DNA of 59,261 nucleotides from Pirellulales bacterium. Its GTDB lineage: Bacteria; Planctomycetota; Planctomycetia; Pirellulales; JACPPG01. Shown here in pieces: positions 20,278-28,705 of this stretch (position 1 is the stretch's first letter; the number at the start of each line of letters is the position of its first letter). The notes under the pieces were generated by a model. It had not been told where the DNA came from and ran no database searches. It saw nothing but the letters and a program-made list of their open reading frames with translations. The stretch spans positions 1-59,261 of the forward strand of contig DASYDW010000105.1 of assembly GCA_036499395.1 (NCBI GenBank). Reading direction: 5' to 3'. The position numbers and the translations under genes are program-made.

Positions 20278-21279
20278 GTGCTGACACACGTTCCCTTATC
20301 GCGCTTGCGCGTTCGGCTGATTTGCGCCTGGGTCGCGCTCGCATTGCTGGCCACGGCCGGTTGCGCCACGGCTCCTTACACGTACGGCCATTTTCACGAT
20401 GGTATGGCCGACGAACAGCAGAACGAAACTGCCTCGGTCGAATACGGCAAGCCGAACAAGACGCTCGATACCATCGGCAAGATCGTCGGCTTCCCGGCGA
20501 AAATCTTGCCGATGAATTCCAAGATCAACGATCACGAGATCACGCCCGCGACGGAAAAGAAGCTGCAGGAATATCTGGCGCGCAACGATCTCACCGACAT
20601 CGCGGTGTACATCAATCACTACGACCCCAATGGACAGTGGCGGCGTTTGCGCGACAACAAGCGGATCGGCGCCGGCTGGCGCTACTCACTCGGCGCGGTC
20701 AGCGTGATCGGTTACACGGTGTTTCCCGGGCGCATCTTCGGCGGCGATCGTTACAACCCGTTCACCAACAGCTTGTACCTGAACTCGGACGTGCCGGCGC
20801 TCGTGCTGCGCGAAGCGGCGTACGGCAAAGACGTCCATTCGCACAAGATGCCAGGCACCTACGCCGCGATTCAAGAAATGCCTTTCCTCGGACTGTGGAG
20901 CGATACGCGCGCCGTGAAGGACGTAGTTGGCTACGCACGTGCGCAAGGGGACTGGGAAACCGAGAAGGAGGCGTACCACGTCCTCTTTCCGCAAATGGGC
21001 GCGGAAAGCACCTCGGTCGGCGGCGTTTTCGTTTCTTCGCTGTGGTGGGGCGGGCCGGTGCTGGGGATCGGCGGAGCAGCCATTGGGCATGTGGCCGGAC
21101 GCACAGTTGCCAAACAGGAAGAAGCCAAGCGCGACGCATTAGCCGCGAAGGGAGCGCCACCAGCCGATGCCACCCCCACGGCAGAAGCCTCGGCCGCGAC
21201 GGCTCAGCCGGTGAATTATCTCGCTCCGACGGGCCCGCCGGGCGAAGAGCCCCGCGTCTATCGTCTGCCACTCCCGTAA
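20278..21279 (+). CDS. lipoprotein of unknown function
   Basis: 333 residues if translated from GTG at 20278. That start gives a basic n-region, the hydrophobic stretch LICAWVALALLA and lipobox LATAGC; an open frame continues upstream to an ATG at 20101, but that would bury the signal peptide. No clear ribosome binding site is seen, so the start is uncertain. The mature protein has mixed composition with a GWRYSLGAVSVIGYTVFPGRIFGGDRYNPFTNSLYL block, resembling an outer-envelope beta structure, an AAYGKDVHSHKMPGTYAA segment, a Gly-rich hydrophobic stretch near the end, and an Ala/Pro-rich tail. I cannot name a family. It is followed by the metal-linked ABC cluster after 319 bases. Confidence 0.65.
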   Translation: MLTHVPLSRLRVRLICAWVALALLATAGCATAPYTYGHFHDGMADEQQNETASVEYGKPNKTLDTIGKIVGFPAKILPMNSKINDHEITPATEKKLQEYLARNDLTDIAVYINHYDPNGQWRRLRDNKRIGAGWRYSLGAVSVIGYTVFPGRIFGGDRYNPFTNSLYLNSDVPALVLREAAYGKDVHSHKMPGTYAAIQEMPFLGLWSDTRAVKDVVGYARAQGDWETEKEAYHVLFPQMGAESTSVGGVFVSSLWWGGPVLGIGGAAIGHVAGRTVAKQEEAKRDALAAKGAPPADATPTAEASAATAQPVNYLAPTGPPGEEPRVYRLPLP

Positions 21280-21598
21280 CGCTCTGCGCGCCGAACCAAT
21301 GGCCGCCGGCCCGCGTAGGAAACGCGCGTAGGGCCGCGCGCCGGTGGCATGACCAGCGGCTCACCGTGGACGGCGCCAAACTGCGCTTGTCCAATCGCGG
21401 CAAGATGTTATGTTCAAAATCCTTGCCTCGAACAGACGTCGGCCGGCGGGCCACAGAGGAACGACCCTGGCCCGCTGCCCAGCCCGCTTACCGCCGCAGG
21501 CCAAGCTTGCTGCCAGGCCTGCCAACTGCCCACCGCGTTGCCCAGAACACTGCACCGCTTAGAAAACAGTACCGCTCGCAAAAAGGCACTCTGCCGCC
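21280..21598. other. region upstream of the metal-linked ABC genes
   Basis: 319 bases without a supported gene. It contains GGCAAG (21399-21404) and CTTGCC (21422-21427) flanking an AT-rich core (ATGTTATGTTCAAAAT), which could be an operator. No promoter consensus is clear. Confidence 0.35.
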
Positions 21599-22270
21599 AT
21601 GCTCTCTTTGAAGAACGTCAAGAAGTCGTTCGCACAGCCCGACGGTACGCGGCTGCCGATTCTCGATATTCCCGAATTCAACGTCGCGGCCGGCGAGCAG
21701 ATGGCGCTGATGGGGCGCAGCGGCTGCGGCAAGACCACGCTCTTGCATGTGATCGCCGGCATCAGCCGCCCCGATTCGGGCCAGGTGCAGGTGGGGGGCC
21801 GTGACCTCGGCTCGCTATCCGAGCATAGCCGCGATCGCTTTCGGGCCGATCACATCGGTTACGTTTTTCAAACGTTCAATCTGTTGCCCGGCTTCTCGGC
21901 CCTCGAAAACGTCCTGTTGGGGATGAGCTTCACGGCCGGCCGTGTTGACGAAGCGCGGGCGAGGCAACTCTTGGCCCATGTCGGCCTGGGGCATCGACTG
22001 GGTCACAAGCCGGCGATGCTTTCCGTGGGCGAGCAGCAACGCGTGGCCGTAGCCCGCGCCATGGCCAATCGCCCCAAGCTGCTGTTGGCCGACGAGCCCA
22101 CGGCCAATGTCGACACCGGGCATCAGCAACAAATCATCGACCTGATTCGCACTTCGTGTACGGAAGAGAACGTGGCGCTCGTGCTGGTGACGCACACACC
22201 CGAGGTCAGCGAACAGTTCACACGCATCGATCACTTGGACCAACTCAATCACGCTGTGGTAAACGCATGA
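21599..22270 (+). CDS. MacB/LolD-type ABC transporter ATPase
   Basis: 223 residues. Walker A is GRSGCGKT at residues 39-46, the Q-loop lies in GYVFQTFNLLPGFSALENV, the signature is LSVGEQQRVAVARAM, and Walker B is LLLADEPTANVD, with the switch His in LVTHTPEV. The length, missing C-terminal extension and Q-loop sequence place it with LolD, MacB and FtsE ATPases, which drive mechanotransmission permeases rather than substrate channels. The ATGA overlap with the next gene (22267-22270) couples it to the His-rich permease. In context it probably powers a metal-related process. Confidence 0.92.
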   Translation: MLSLKNVKKSFAQPDGTRLPILDIPEFNVAAGEQMALMGRSGCGKTTLLHVIAGISRPDSGQVQVGGRDLGSLSEHSRDRFRADHIGYVFQTFNLLPGFSALENVLLGMSFTAGRVDEARARQLLAHVGLGHRLGHKPAMLSVGEQQRVAVARAMANRPKLLLADEPTANVDTGHQQQIIDLIRTSCTEENVALVLVTHTPEVSEQFTRIDHLDQLNHAVVNA

Positions 22271-24078
22271 GCTTGTGGAAGATCGCCTGGCGAAGCATTC
22301 AACAGCGGGCACTGGCTTCGAGCCTGACGGCCTTTAGCATGGCGCTCGGCGTGGCGCTGGTCGTGGCGGTGCTGGTCGCGCAGGGAGTTATCTCCGACTC
22401 GTTCACGCGCGGCGCCGGCGGCTACCATCTGGTCGTCGGCAAGAAAGGGAGCCAGTTGCAACTGGTTCTGAACACGGTCTATCACCTGCAAGATCCGATC
22501 GAGAACATTCCCTACAGCTTCTATAAGGAATTCATCACCACGGCCGATCACCAGGGGAAGTTCGCACCTTATGTGCAAACGGCGATCCCCTACTGCCTGG
22601 GCGATAACTACGAAGGCTTTCGCGTCGTAGGCACGGTACCGGACTTGTTCGACAAGATCGAATACGCCGGCGGCAAGAAATACGAATTCCAGCCCGGAGG
22701 TCGCAACTTCGAGTACGAGCATTTCTTCGAGGCCGTGATCGGGGCGAGCGTTGCGAAGAAGACCGGACTCAAGGTCGGCGACGAGTTCCAGCCTACGCAC
22801 GGCCTGTCGAACGAAGGGGACGGCCACAAGCACGATGCCTTCAAGATCGTCGGCGTCCTCAAGCCGACCGGCACGGCCAACGATCGCGCCCTGTTCGTTA
22901 ACATGGAAGGCTTCTACCTGCTCGACAAACATGCCAAGCCTGTCGAGGAAGGTGCCGCCGGCCATGACGATCATCACGCGGCCGGCGAACCGCACGACGC
23001 GCATCACGACGACCACGATGCCGATCACAAGCACGATCATGACGCCGCGCATGCGGACGCCCACGGCCACGCGGATGAACATGCGCACGCCGAAGAAGCA
23101 GGCCACGCCGAAGAGCCCGGCCACACGCACGATGAGCACGCTGCCGATCACGCGCACGACGAGCCAGCCGCCGCATCAGCCGCCGCTGCCGAACCGCACG
23201 ATCACGATCCGGCCACGAAGGACGATGCGGCAGCTAAGGATAAAGATCATGACACCCATGATGGCCACACCCATGATGAGCATGCCCATGATGAAGGGGC
23301 TGACCACGATCATCCGCACGCCGCCGGCGAGACGGCCGCGCACGACGATCACGACCATGACCACGAAAAGGCCGCCGCACCGGCCGCCGCGGATCACGAT
23401 CATGACGCCCACGATCACGATGCCCATGACCACGCCGGGCATGATCATGACCACGATGCCCACGGCCATGATCACGATCATGGGCACGAAGGGCACGACC
23501 ATCACCATGCCCCGCTGCCTGAAGATCAGCGCGAGGTGACGTCGATCCTAGTCCTTGCCGGCAACGACTTTAGCGCCGAGAGTTTGCGGACTACAATTAA
23601 TGAGGGCGAAACGGCCCAAGCCGTCTCCCCCATTCGTGTTATCAGTGACTTCTTCAAAACGCTGGTCAACGGCGTCAGCATCGCCCTGTTGGCCCTGACG
23701 GTGCTGATTATCGTCGTGGCCGGAGTCGGCGTGATGGTCAGCATCTATAATTCGATGAACGACCGCCGCCGGGACATCGCGGTGATGCGGGCCTTGGGGG
23801 CCGGTCGCCAGACAGTACTGTCGGTGATCCTGCTGGAGTCGATCCTGCTGGCGCTCGGCGGAGGGTTGCTGGGCTTTCTGATGGGTCACGCGTTGGTGGG
23901 AGTTTTGGGGCCAATCGTCGAGGCGTTTTCCGGTGTCACGCTTGGTTTCATGCAGTTTGTGCCGTATGAATTAATCTTGGTCCCTGGCTTGATCGTGCTC
24001 GCGGCTCTGTCCGGCTTCCTACCCGCCATGAGTGCCTATCGCACGGACGTGGCGAAGGCTTTGTCGGCCAGCCCCTGA
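22267..24078 (+). CDS. FtsX/MacB-type permease with 54-His insert
   Basis: 603 residues from ATG at 22267. An N-terminal membrane helix (SLTAFSMALGVALVVAVLVAQGV) is followed by a MacB-like extracytoplasmic domain, and three membrane helices form an FtsX domain in the last 150 residues (ALLALTVLIIVVAGVGVMVSIYNSMNDRRRDIAVMRALGAGR is the family core). Inserted in the periplasmic domain, residues 233-414 hold 54 His, about 30 percent, mostly as HD and DH units with Asp, Glu and Ala. This is a metal-buffering type of sequence, typical of zinc, nickel or copper proteins. The core family exports or mobilises envelope substrates; the insert suggests metal binding at the cell surface. It is translationally coupled to the ATPase. 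Confidence 0.92.
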   Translation: MSLWKIAWRSIQQRALASSLTAFSMALGVALVVAVLVAQGVISDSFTRGAGGYHLVVGKKGSQLQLVLNTVYHLQDPIENIPYSFYKEFITTADHQGKFAPYVQTAIPYCLGDNYEGFRVVGTVPDLFDKIEYAGGKKYEFQPGGRNFEYEHFFEAVIGASVAKKTGLKVGDEFQPTHGLSNEGDGHKHDAFKIVGVLKPTGTANDRALFVNMEGFYLLDKHAKPVEEGAAGHDDHHAAGEPHDAHHDDHDADHKHDHDAAHADAHGHADEHAHAEEAGHAEEPGHTHDEHAADHAHDEPAAASAAAAEPHDHDPATKDDAAAKDKDHDTHDGHTHDEHAHDEGADHDHPHAAGETAAHDDHDHDHEKAAAPAAADHDHDAHDHDAHDHAGHDHDHDAHGHDHDHGHEGHDHHHAPLPEDQREVTSILVLAGNDFSAESLRTTINEGETAQAVSPIRVISDFFKTLVNGVSIALLALTVLIIVVAGVGVMVSIYNSMNDRRRDIAVMRALGAGRQTVLSVILLESILLALGGGLLGFLMGHALVGVLGPIVEAFSGVTLGFMQFVPYELILVPGLIVLAALSGFLPAMSAYRTDVAKALSASP

Positions 24079-24232
24079 CGAATTTAGACGGGGACGCGCG
24101 ACAAGGGCGCCGGTTCGCCCCCTGCGAAGCAGCACGAGCGGGCAGTCCGCTGCCGTGAGAGAATCGAACACCGGGGCCAGGATCGCATCTATTAAAGAAT
24201 TCCGCCGCTAACCTTCCTCCGAGGAGTTTACC

Positions 24233-25897
24233 GTGAACACTTCCTGGATCCGTTCATGGTCGTTCGCCGCAAGTGCCGTCGTGCTCGCGGCCGTGGCAAT
24301 CGCACCGCTGGCCATCACGCGCGCTTGTCCGTTTTGCAGTGCCGTGTCGATGACGTTGGGCGAAGAGCTGAAGTCTTCGGACGCGGCTGTGATCGCCACG
24401 CTGGTGGATCGCCCCCCCTCGGTCGATGCGGCCGCCGGCGGCAACCCGGCCAAGAGCAAGTTCAAGATCACGAAGGTCCTCAAGGGCGAGAAGCTGCTGG
24501 CTGATAAGCCGACGATTGAGATGCTGTACTTCGGCACGCAAGATCCCGGCGCGACGTTCCTGATCTTCGGCGTCGATCCGAAGGAGCTGGCCTGGGGGAC
24601 GCCGAACGCGCTCACTGACGAAGGGACGAAGTACATCGAGAAGGTCGCCGAGCTCACTGAGGATCCCGCCGAGCGATTGGCCTTCTTCCAGGAATATTTC
24701 GAGAACCCCGATCAACTGTTGCAAGGGGATGCCTTCAACGAATTCGCCAAGGCCCCCTATGCCGACGTGGTGCAACTCAAGGACAAGATGCACCGCGAGA
24801 AGTTGATCGAGTGGATCAAGGACGAAAAAGTTCCTCCCAGCCGTCGCCGGCTCTACCTGACGATGCTCGGCATGTGCGGCACGCCGGACGATGTGCCCAT
24901 GATCGAGGGCATGATCAAAACCGAGGATCGCCAGGTGCGCAGCGCCCTGGACGCCATGATTGGCTGCTACCTGAACCTGCGCGGTGCCGACGGTCTGACG
25001 CTCATCGAGGATCAATTCCTCAAGAACGATAAATCGGAATACGTCGACACTTACTCGGCCATCGTCGCCCTGCGTGTGTTAGGTCAAGAGACCGACGTCA
25101 TCCCCAAGGAAAAGCTGGTCGCCTCGTTGCGTCACATGCTCGATCGTCCGCAGTTGGCCGATCTGGTCATCCCCGACCTCGCCCGTTGGCAGGACTGGGG
25201 CTCGGTGGGCAAGCTGGTCGACTTGTTCAAGAACGCCAACGAGGAATCGTCGTGGGTGCGCGTCCCGGTCGTGCAATTCCTGCGTGCCTGCCCTGATCCG
25301 AAGGCCAAGGAATATATCGACGAGCTGGCCAAGATCGATCCCGATGCCGTGAAGCGCGCCACGAACTATCTAGCACTGCCGGGCGCCGGCGGCCCGGCCG
25401 TTGCCACCACGGCCGCACCGGCGAAGGTCGAAGAGCCCGCCGCAGCGTCAACAGAGGGCGCGCCTGTCGGCATCGCCGCCGAGTTGGCCAACGACGCCAC
25501 GAAAGGCGTCACAGAATCCGTTCTGGTCGTTGAAGGTGCGGCCGCCGCCGACAAGACCGAGGAATCGACCGAAGAGCAAGCGAAGTTCACCGTGGCGGAT
25601 TCCGCTGCGAACCCTGAGAATTGGAAAGAGCTGGAATCCAACGCCGCCGCGGCAGACAAGCAAGAAGCTCCGTCGGAAGCCGAGACGCCGAAGAAAAAAC
25701 GGCCCGAGATCGAAGAGCCGTACAATCCCACGCGTAACTACGAGAACGTCGCTGACGATCCTCACGAAGTCCCTGCCGATTCGAAAGCCAAGAAGCCCTC
25801 GGGCGCAGCGACGCTGCCGGTCGCGTCGGACTGGGGGGTCATCGCGGCGGTCGTGGCGGTCGTGGCCGTAGGCTCGATCATGTTCTTCCGTCGTTAG
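24233..25897 (+). CDS. secreted CPFC protein with C-terminal membrane anchor
   Basis: 554 residues from GTG at 24233, with GAGGAG about seven bases upstream. A signal peptide is followed directly by ACPFCSAVSMTLGEEL, so a CxxC pair sits at the mature N-terminus. Then come a beta domain (about 45-125) and a helical repeat region (about 140-385) like HEAT repeats. A low-complexity Ala/Glu/Lys/Pro segment (about 390-530) leads to a final membrane helix (WGVIAAVVAVVAVGSIMFF) and RR. It is paralogous to 27371-28519: both share ACPFC, a matching helical region and LARWQDW. No family name is known to me. The CxxC could bind metal or be redox active. It stands 154 bases after the permease. Confidence 0.85.
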   Translation: MNTSWIRSWSFAASAVVLAAVAIAPLAITRACPFCSAVSMTLGEELKSSDAAVIATLVDRPPSVDAAAGGNPAKSKFKITKVLKGEKLLADKPTIEMLYFGTQDPGATFLIFGVDPKELAWGTPNALTDEGTKYIEKVAELTEDPAERLAFFQEYFENPDQLLQGDAFNEFAKAPYADVVQLKDKMHREKLIEWIKDEKVPPSRRRLYLTMLGMCGTPDDVPMIEGMIKTEDRQVRSALDAMIGCYLNLRGADGLTLIEDQFLKNDKSEYVDTYSAIVALRVLGQETDVIPKEKLVASLRHMLDRPQLADLVIPDLARWQDWGSVGKLVDLFKNANEESSWVRVPVVQFLRACPDPKAKEYIDELAKIDPDAVKRATNYLALPGAGGPAVATTAAPAKVEEPAAASTEGAPVGIAAELANDATKGVTESVLVVEGAAAADKTEESTEEQAKFTVADSAANPENWKELESNAAAADKQEAPSEAETPKKKRPEIEEPYNPTRNYENVADDPHEVPADSKAKKPSGAATLPVASDWGVIAAVVAVVAVGSIMFFRR

Positions 25898-25907
25898 GGA
25901 ATGTTCT

Positions 25908-25953
25908 TATGATCCCTCGCCCCTCAGGGGAGAGGGTTGGGTGAGGGGTGGAG
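25908..25953. repeat. widespread GAGGGG repeat
   Basis: The sequence reads CCCTCGCCCCTCAGGGGAGA followed by GGGTTGGGTGAGGGG. This is a dispersed intergenic repeat pattern I know from many GC-rich bacteria. It can fold through CCCCTC-AGG-GGAG. It lies between the CPFC gene and the first DUF3299 gene. Confidence 0.55.
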
Positions 25954-25998
25954 AGTCGTGGAACTGCTGAGGCGAGAAATCGTTTTTGGGGTGCTGTG

Positions 25999-26676
25999 AT
26001 GGGCGTGCAAGTCGAGTCGGGCATGTCTCCCGACATGTTGGACGATTATTCGCAATACCGAGCGTTGAGTGTCCTGGCTGTCGCCAGTTGCATTCTGGGG
26101 CTACTCTCGGCCACCAGCTTTTTGGCGTGGGCCTTGGCCGCGATCATTCCAGCCCTGGGTGTCATTACCGGCATCGTGGCGCTGGTAAGGATCAGAAAGA
26201 ATCCTACCGAGCTGACCGGCCAGGCGGTTGCCGTGGCCGGCATCGTGCTGAGTATCCTCTTCCTGGGCGCGGGAGCCTCGTACCTGACGTACGACTACGT
26301 CACCGAAGTACCGCCAGGCTACGAACGCTTGAACTACGCCGAGCTGCAGCCCGACCCCGAGACGCAGGGCGAGATTTTTCCGCCGGCGATCTCCGAGCGC
26401 AGTGGCGAGCGGGTCTTTATCAAGGGCTACATCTATCCCGGCAAGCAGACCACCGGTATCAAACAGTTCGTGCTCTGCCGCGACAATGGCGACTGCTGCT
26501 TCGGCGGCCAGCCCAAGCTCACGGATCGCATCATGGTCAATCTGAAGGGCCCGTTGTCGCTCAATTACTCGACCAAGCTGCGGCGACTGGCCGGCACCTT
26601 CCGCGTCGAGCCAGGACGAGCCACCGATGGCCTGGGGGGCGTCATTTACCACCTCGACGCGGATTACCTGAAGTGA
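25999..26676 (+). CDS. membrane protein, DUF4190-like helices plus DUF3299
   Basis: 225 residues from ATG at 25999; an in-frame ATG at 25948 lies in the repeat and is unlikely. Residues 25-105 form a hairpin of membrane segments of DUF4190 type (LSVLAVASCILGLLSATSFLAWALAAIIPALGVITGIVALVRIRKNP). The C-terminal domain (about 140-225) is DUF3299: VFIKGYIYPGKQTTGIKQFVLCRDNGDCCFGGQP through GVIYHLDADYLK. The Cys cluster CRDNGDCCFG is shared with the next protein. DUF3299 proteins are periplasmic or lipoprotein members of metal-responsive ABC loci as far as I recall. Its TGA overlaps the next GTG start by four bases, so the pair is coupled. Confidence 0.82.
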   Translation: MGVQVESGMSPDMLDDYSQYRALSVLAVASCILGLLSATSFLAWALAAIIPALGVITGIVALVRIRKNPTELTGQAVAVAGIVLSILFLGAGASYLTYDYVTEVPPGYERLNYAELQPDPETQGEIFPPAISERSGERVFIKGYIYPGKQTTGIKQFVLCRDNGDCCFGGQPKLTDRIMVNLKGPLSLNYSTKLRRLAGTFRVEPGRATDGLGGVIYHLDADYLK

Positions 26677-27371
26677 ATCGAACGAGCGCTATTCTCGCCA
26701 CTCTGAGCTGCGTCACGGCGTTATCGCTGGTCGTGACCGGTTGCGAGGAAAGCCGCGCGCCGGCCGCCTCGGAAACTCGTTCGACCGCAAACGTGTCCGA
26801 GACTCAGCCCGCAGCCAAGGAACAGCCGGAATCCGAGAAGACGGCCCCCGAAGAGTCCGCCGCGAAGGTCCCCGCGTCCGAGTCCGCCCCACCGGCACCA
26901 GAAAGTCCTGTAGCAAAGTCGGATAAGTCCGCAACAAAGTCGGAACAAGCTGCCGCAAAGCCTGACATTCCTGCGCGAAAGCCACCTGCGCCGGCCGGCA
27001 CGCAAAACATCACCTTCGATACGCTCAAATTCGCGATCGAAAAGAACGACGATTACCAGCGCTCGAAGCTGACGCCTGAGATCGAAGCCCTCGACGGGCG
27101 CGACGTCAAATTGCGCGGCTACATCCTCCCCAGCTTCCAACAGTCCGGCATCACGCAGTTCGTGTTGGTGCGCGATAACATGCAATGCTGCTTCGGCCCT
27201 GGTGCGGCGCTGTACGACTGCGTCGTGGTCGACATGAAGCCCGGCAAGATGACCGAGTTCACCGTCCGCCCGGTGGCGGTCGAAGGAAAGTTTGAGCTGC
27301 GCGACTTCAAGGGGCCCGACGGTAAGTTCCTGGCCATTTACCATCTCGACGGCGAAGCCGTCCGGTTCTAA
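26673..27371 (+). CDS. DUF3299 lipoprotein
   Basis: 232 residues from GTG at 26673 (GTGA overlap with the preceding stop). A lipoprotein signal with lipobox LVVTGC is followed by a Pro/Ala/Glu/Lys-rich tether of about 75 residues and a DUF3299 domain from about residue 110: IEALDGRDVKLRGYILPSFQQSGITQFVLVRDNMQCCFGPG to AIYHLDGEAVRF. The domain is a paralogue of the one just upstream (shared pattern QFVLxRDNxxCCFG and IYHLD). The product should be exported and lipid-anchored. The next gene starts at its stop codon (TAATG). Association with a His-rich MacB-type transporter supports a metal role by context. Confidence 0.85.
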   Translation: MNRTSAILATLSCVTALSLVVTGCEESRAPAASETRSTANVSETQPAAKEQPESEKTAPEESAAKVPASESAPPAPESPVAKSDKSATKSEQAAAKPDIPARKPPAPAGTQNITFDTLKFAIEKNDDYQRSKLTPEIEALDGRDVKLRGYILPSFQQSGITQFVLVRDNMQCCFGPGAALYDCVVVDMKPGKMTEFTVRPVAVEGKFELRDFKGPDGKFLAIYHLDGEAVRF

Positions 27372-28519
27372 TGACACGCTGGCTTCTATCGCCGGTGTTC
27401 GTGCTCTCGCTCGCGGCGGTCGCTGCGGCATGCCCTTTCTGCACCGCTGTAAAGCCCAGCCTATCGGAACGCATTGCAGGCTCCCGGCAAGCGGCGCTTG
27501 TGGAAATCACCAACGACACGCCCGAGCAGCTTCGTTGCGAGGTCGCCAAGCAGCTTCTTACGGACAGTACAGCCGCCGCGGCCAAACCCTGGTCCACGGG
27601 CCGCCAGTTCACGCTCCCCAAACGCGTCGTGATGGGCACTAGCAAGCTCGGTCAACTCGCTCTACTGATGGCCACCGGCGGCGACGATGCGGCGAAGACA
27701 ACCTGGGAAGTGATCCCGCTCGACGAGGTCAGTTTTGCATATCTCGCCCGGGCGCCGGCGCGTCGCCAGCCAGCAAGCGAACGGCTGCCTTACTACGCGC
27801 GCTTCCTGGAAAGCGCGAACCGCATGGTGGCCGAGGATGCCTATTACGAATTCGGCGCCTCGCCGTTTGACGAAGTGGCACAAATCGCCCACCTGCTGCC
27901 GATGGCCAAAATGCGCCAGTGGGTGGCGGATCCGGCCGTTTCTGAATCGCGGAGGGGGTTTTACGGACTCGCGCTAGGGCTGGCGAAAAGCGCCGCCGAT
28001 CGCCCGGCGAACGAGGGCGTTCTCACGCGGTTGGTAGACGCTCGAGCCGATGACTTTCGAGCCGGATTCGACGGCATTCTAGGGGGCTACTTGCTGCTAA
28101 CCGGCGCCGAGGGAATCAAGCATCTCGACAAGCGCTGGCTCTCGAATCCTCAGGCACCGATCGGGGATCTGCGCCACGCGGCCACGGCCCTGCGCTTCAT
28201 GCACGAATTCGGCGCGGATGTCGTTCCCGCGCCCGAGATCGCCCACGCCATGCGGCGCTTCCTTGCGCGTCCCGAGCTGGCTGCCGCGGCCATCGTCGAT
28301 CTGGCGCGGTGGCAGGATTGGGACGCGTGCGCCGAGGTCGCAGCGCTGTTCGATCAAAAGTCATTTGCCGACGCGGCCACGACGCGCGCCATCGTCGGCT
28401 ATCTGTCGGCATGCCCGCTGCCAGACGCGGCCCAGGCGTTGACGCGCCTGCGCGAACAAGACCCGCAACGCGTCGCCGAAGCTGAAAAGGTGGGCCCGCT
28501 GACGCCCGCCCTTCGATAG
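27371..28519 (+). CDS. secreted CPFC protein, shorter paralogue
   Basis: 382 residues from the ATG that overlaps the preceding TAA by one base. The signal peptide (MTRWLLSPVFVLSLAAVAAA) ends before ACPFCTAVKPSLSERIAG, so a CxxC pair again sits at the mature N-terminus. The helical region aligns with 24233-25897: compare LPYYARFLESANRMVAEDAYYEF with LAFFQEYFENPDQLLQGDAFNEF, and the shared LARWQDW. It lacks the C-terminal anchor and low-complexity tail of the longer copy, so it is probably free in the periplasm. It closes a coupled group of three genes that starts at 25999. The function is unknown; metal or redox work is inferred from the context. Confidence 0.83.
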   Translation: MTRWLLSPVFVLSLAAVAAACPFCTAVKPSLSERIAGSRQAALVEITNDTPEQLRCEVAKQLLTDSTAAAAKPWSTGRQFTLPKRVVMGTSKLGQLALLMATGGDDAAKTTWEVIPLDEVSFAYLARAPARRQPASERLPYYARFLESANRMVAEDAYYEFGASPFDEVAQIAHLLPMAKMRQWVADPAVSESRRGFYGLALGLAKSAADRPANEGVLTRLVDARADDFRAGFDGILGGYLLLTGAEGIKHLDKRWLSNPQAPIGDLRHAATALRFMHEFGADVVPAPEIAHAMRRFLARPELAAAAIVDLARWQDWDACAEVAALFDQKSFADAATTRAIVGYLSACPLPDAAQALTRLREQDPQRVAEAEKVGPLTPALR

Positions 28520-28546
28520 CCAACAGCGTCAGGAGAATCGCAAAGT

Positions 28547-28614
28547 CTGTAGCCGGGGTCTGCGACCCCGGAGCAGCACTAAGAAAATCCCGGCCTCACC
28601 GTGGCCAGCTACAG
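28547..28614. repeat. REPIN-like inverted pair, family C, second copy
   Basis: The left arm CTGTAGCCGGGGTCTGCGAC continues to CCCGG and folds with an 8-bp stem CCGGGGTC/GACCCCGG. The right arm on the minus strand starts CTGTAGCTGGCC and ends GAGGCCGGGATT. The same arms occur at 4353-4405 in the opposite order. Confidence 0.75.
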
Positions 28615-28705
28615 AAGGCGCGCAGATTCGCGATTCCGCAGTTGTCCTGCCATTCACGTGGCTTCTCTTTCCGCAGGTTCCACCAGCGACTATAGTGGCG
28701 TTGCC

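Noticed and set aside
20033..20344. Minus-strand frame ending in a Cys-rich zinc-ribbon-like stretch
   Set aside because: The Cys pattern at 20036-20101 is suggestive, but no supported start exists and the upstream part overlaps the lipoprotein signal region with shadow-like Arg-rich composition.
20322..21611. 429-codon plus-strand frame overlapping the lipoprotein
   Set aside because: Arg-rich shadow in another frame; the lipoprotein frame has signal peptide and lipobox.
22249..23539. Long alternative frames over the His-rich region on both strands
   Set aside because: The alternating CAC/CAT-GAC/GAT codons keep all frames open; only the permease frame joins to membrane domains at both ends.
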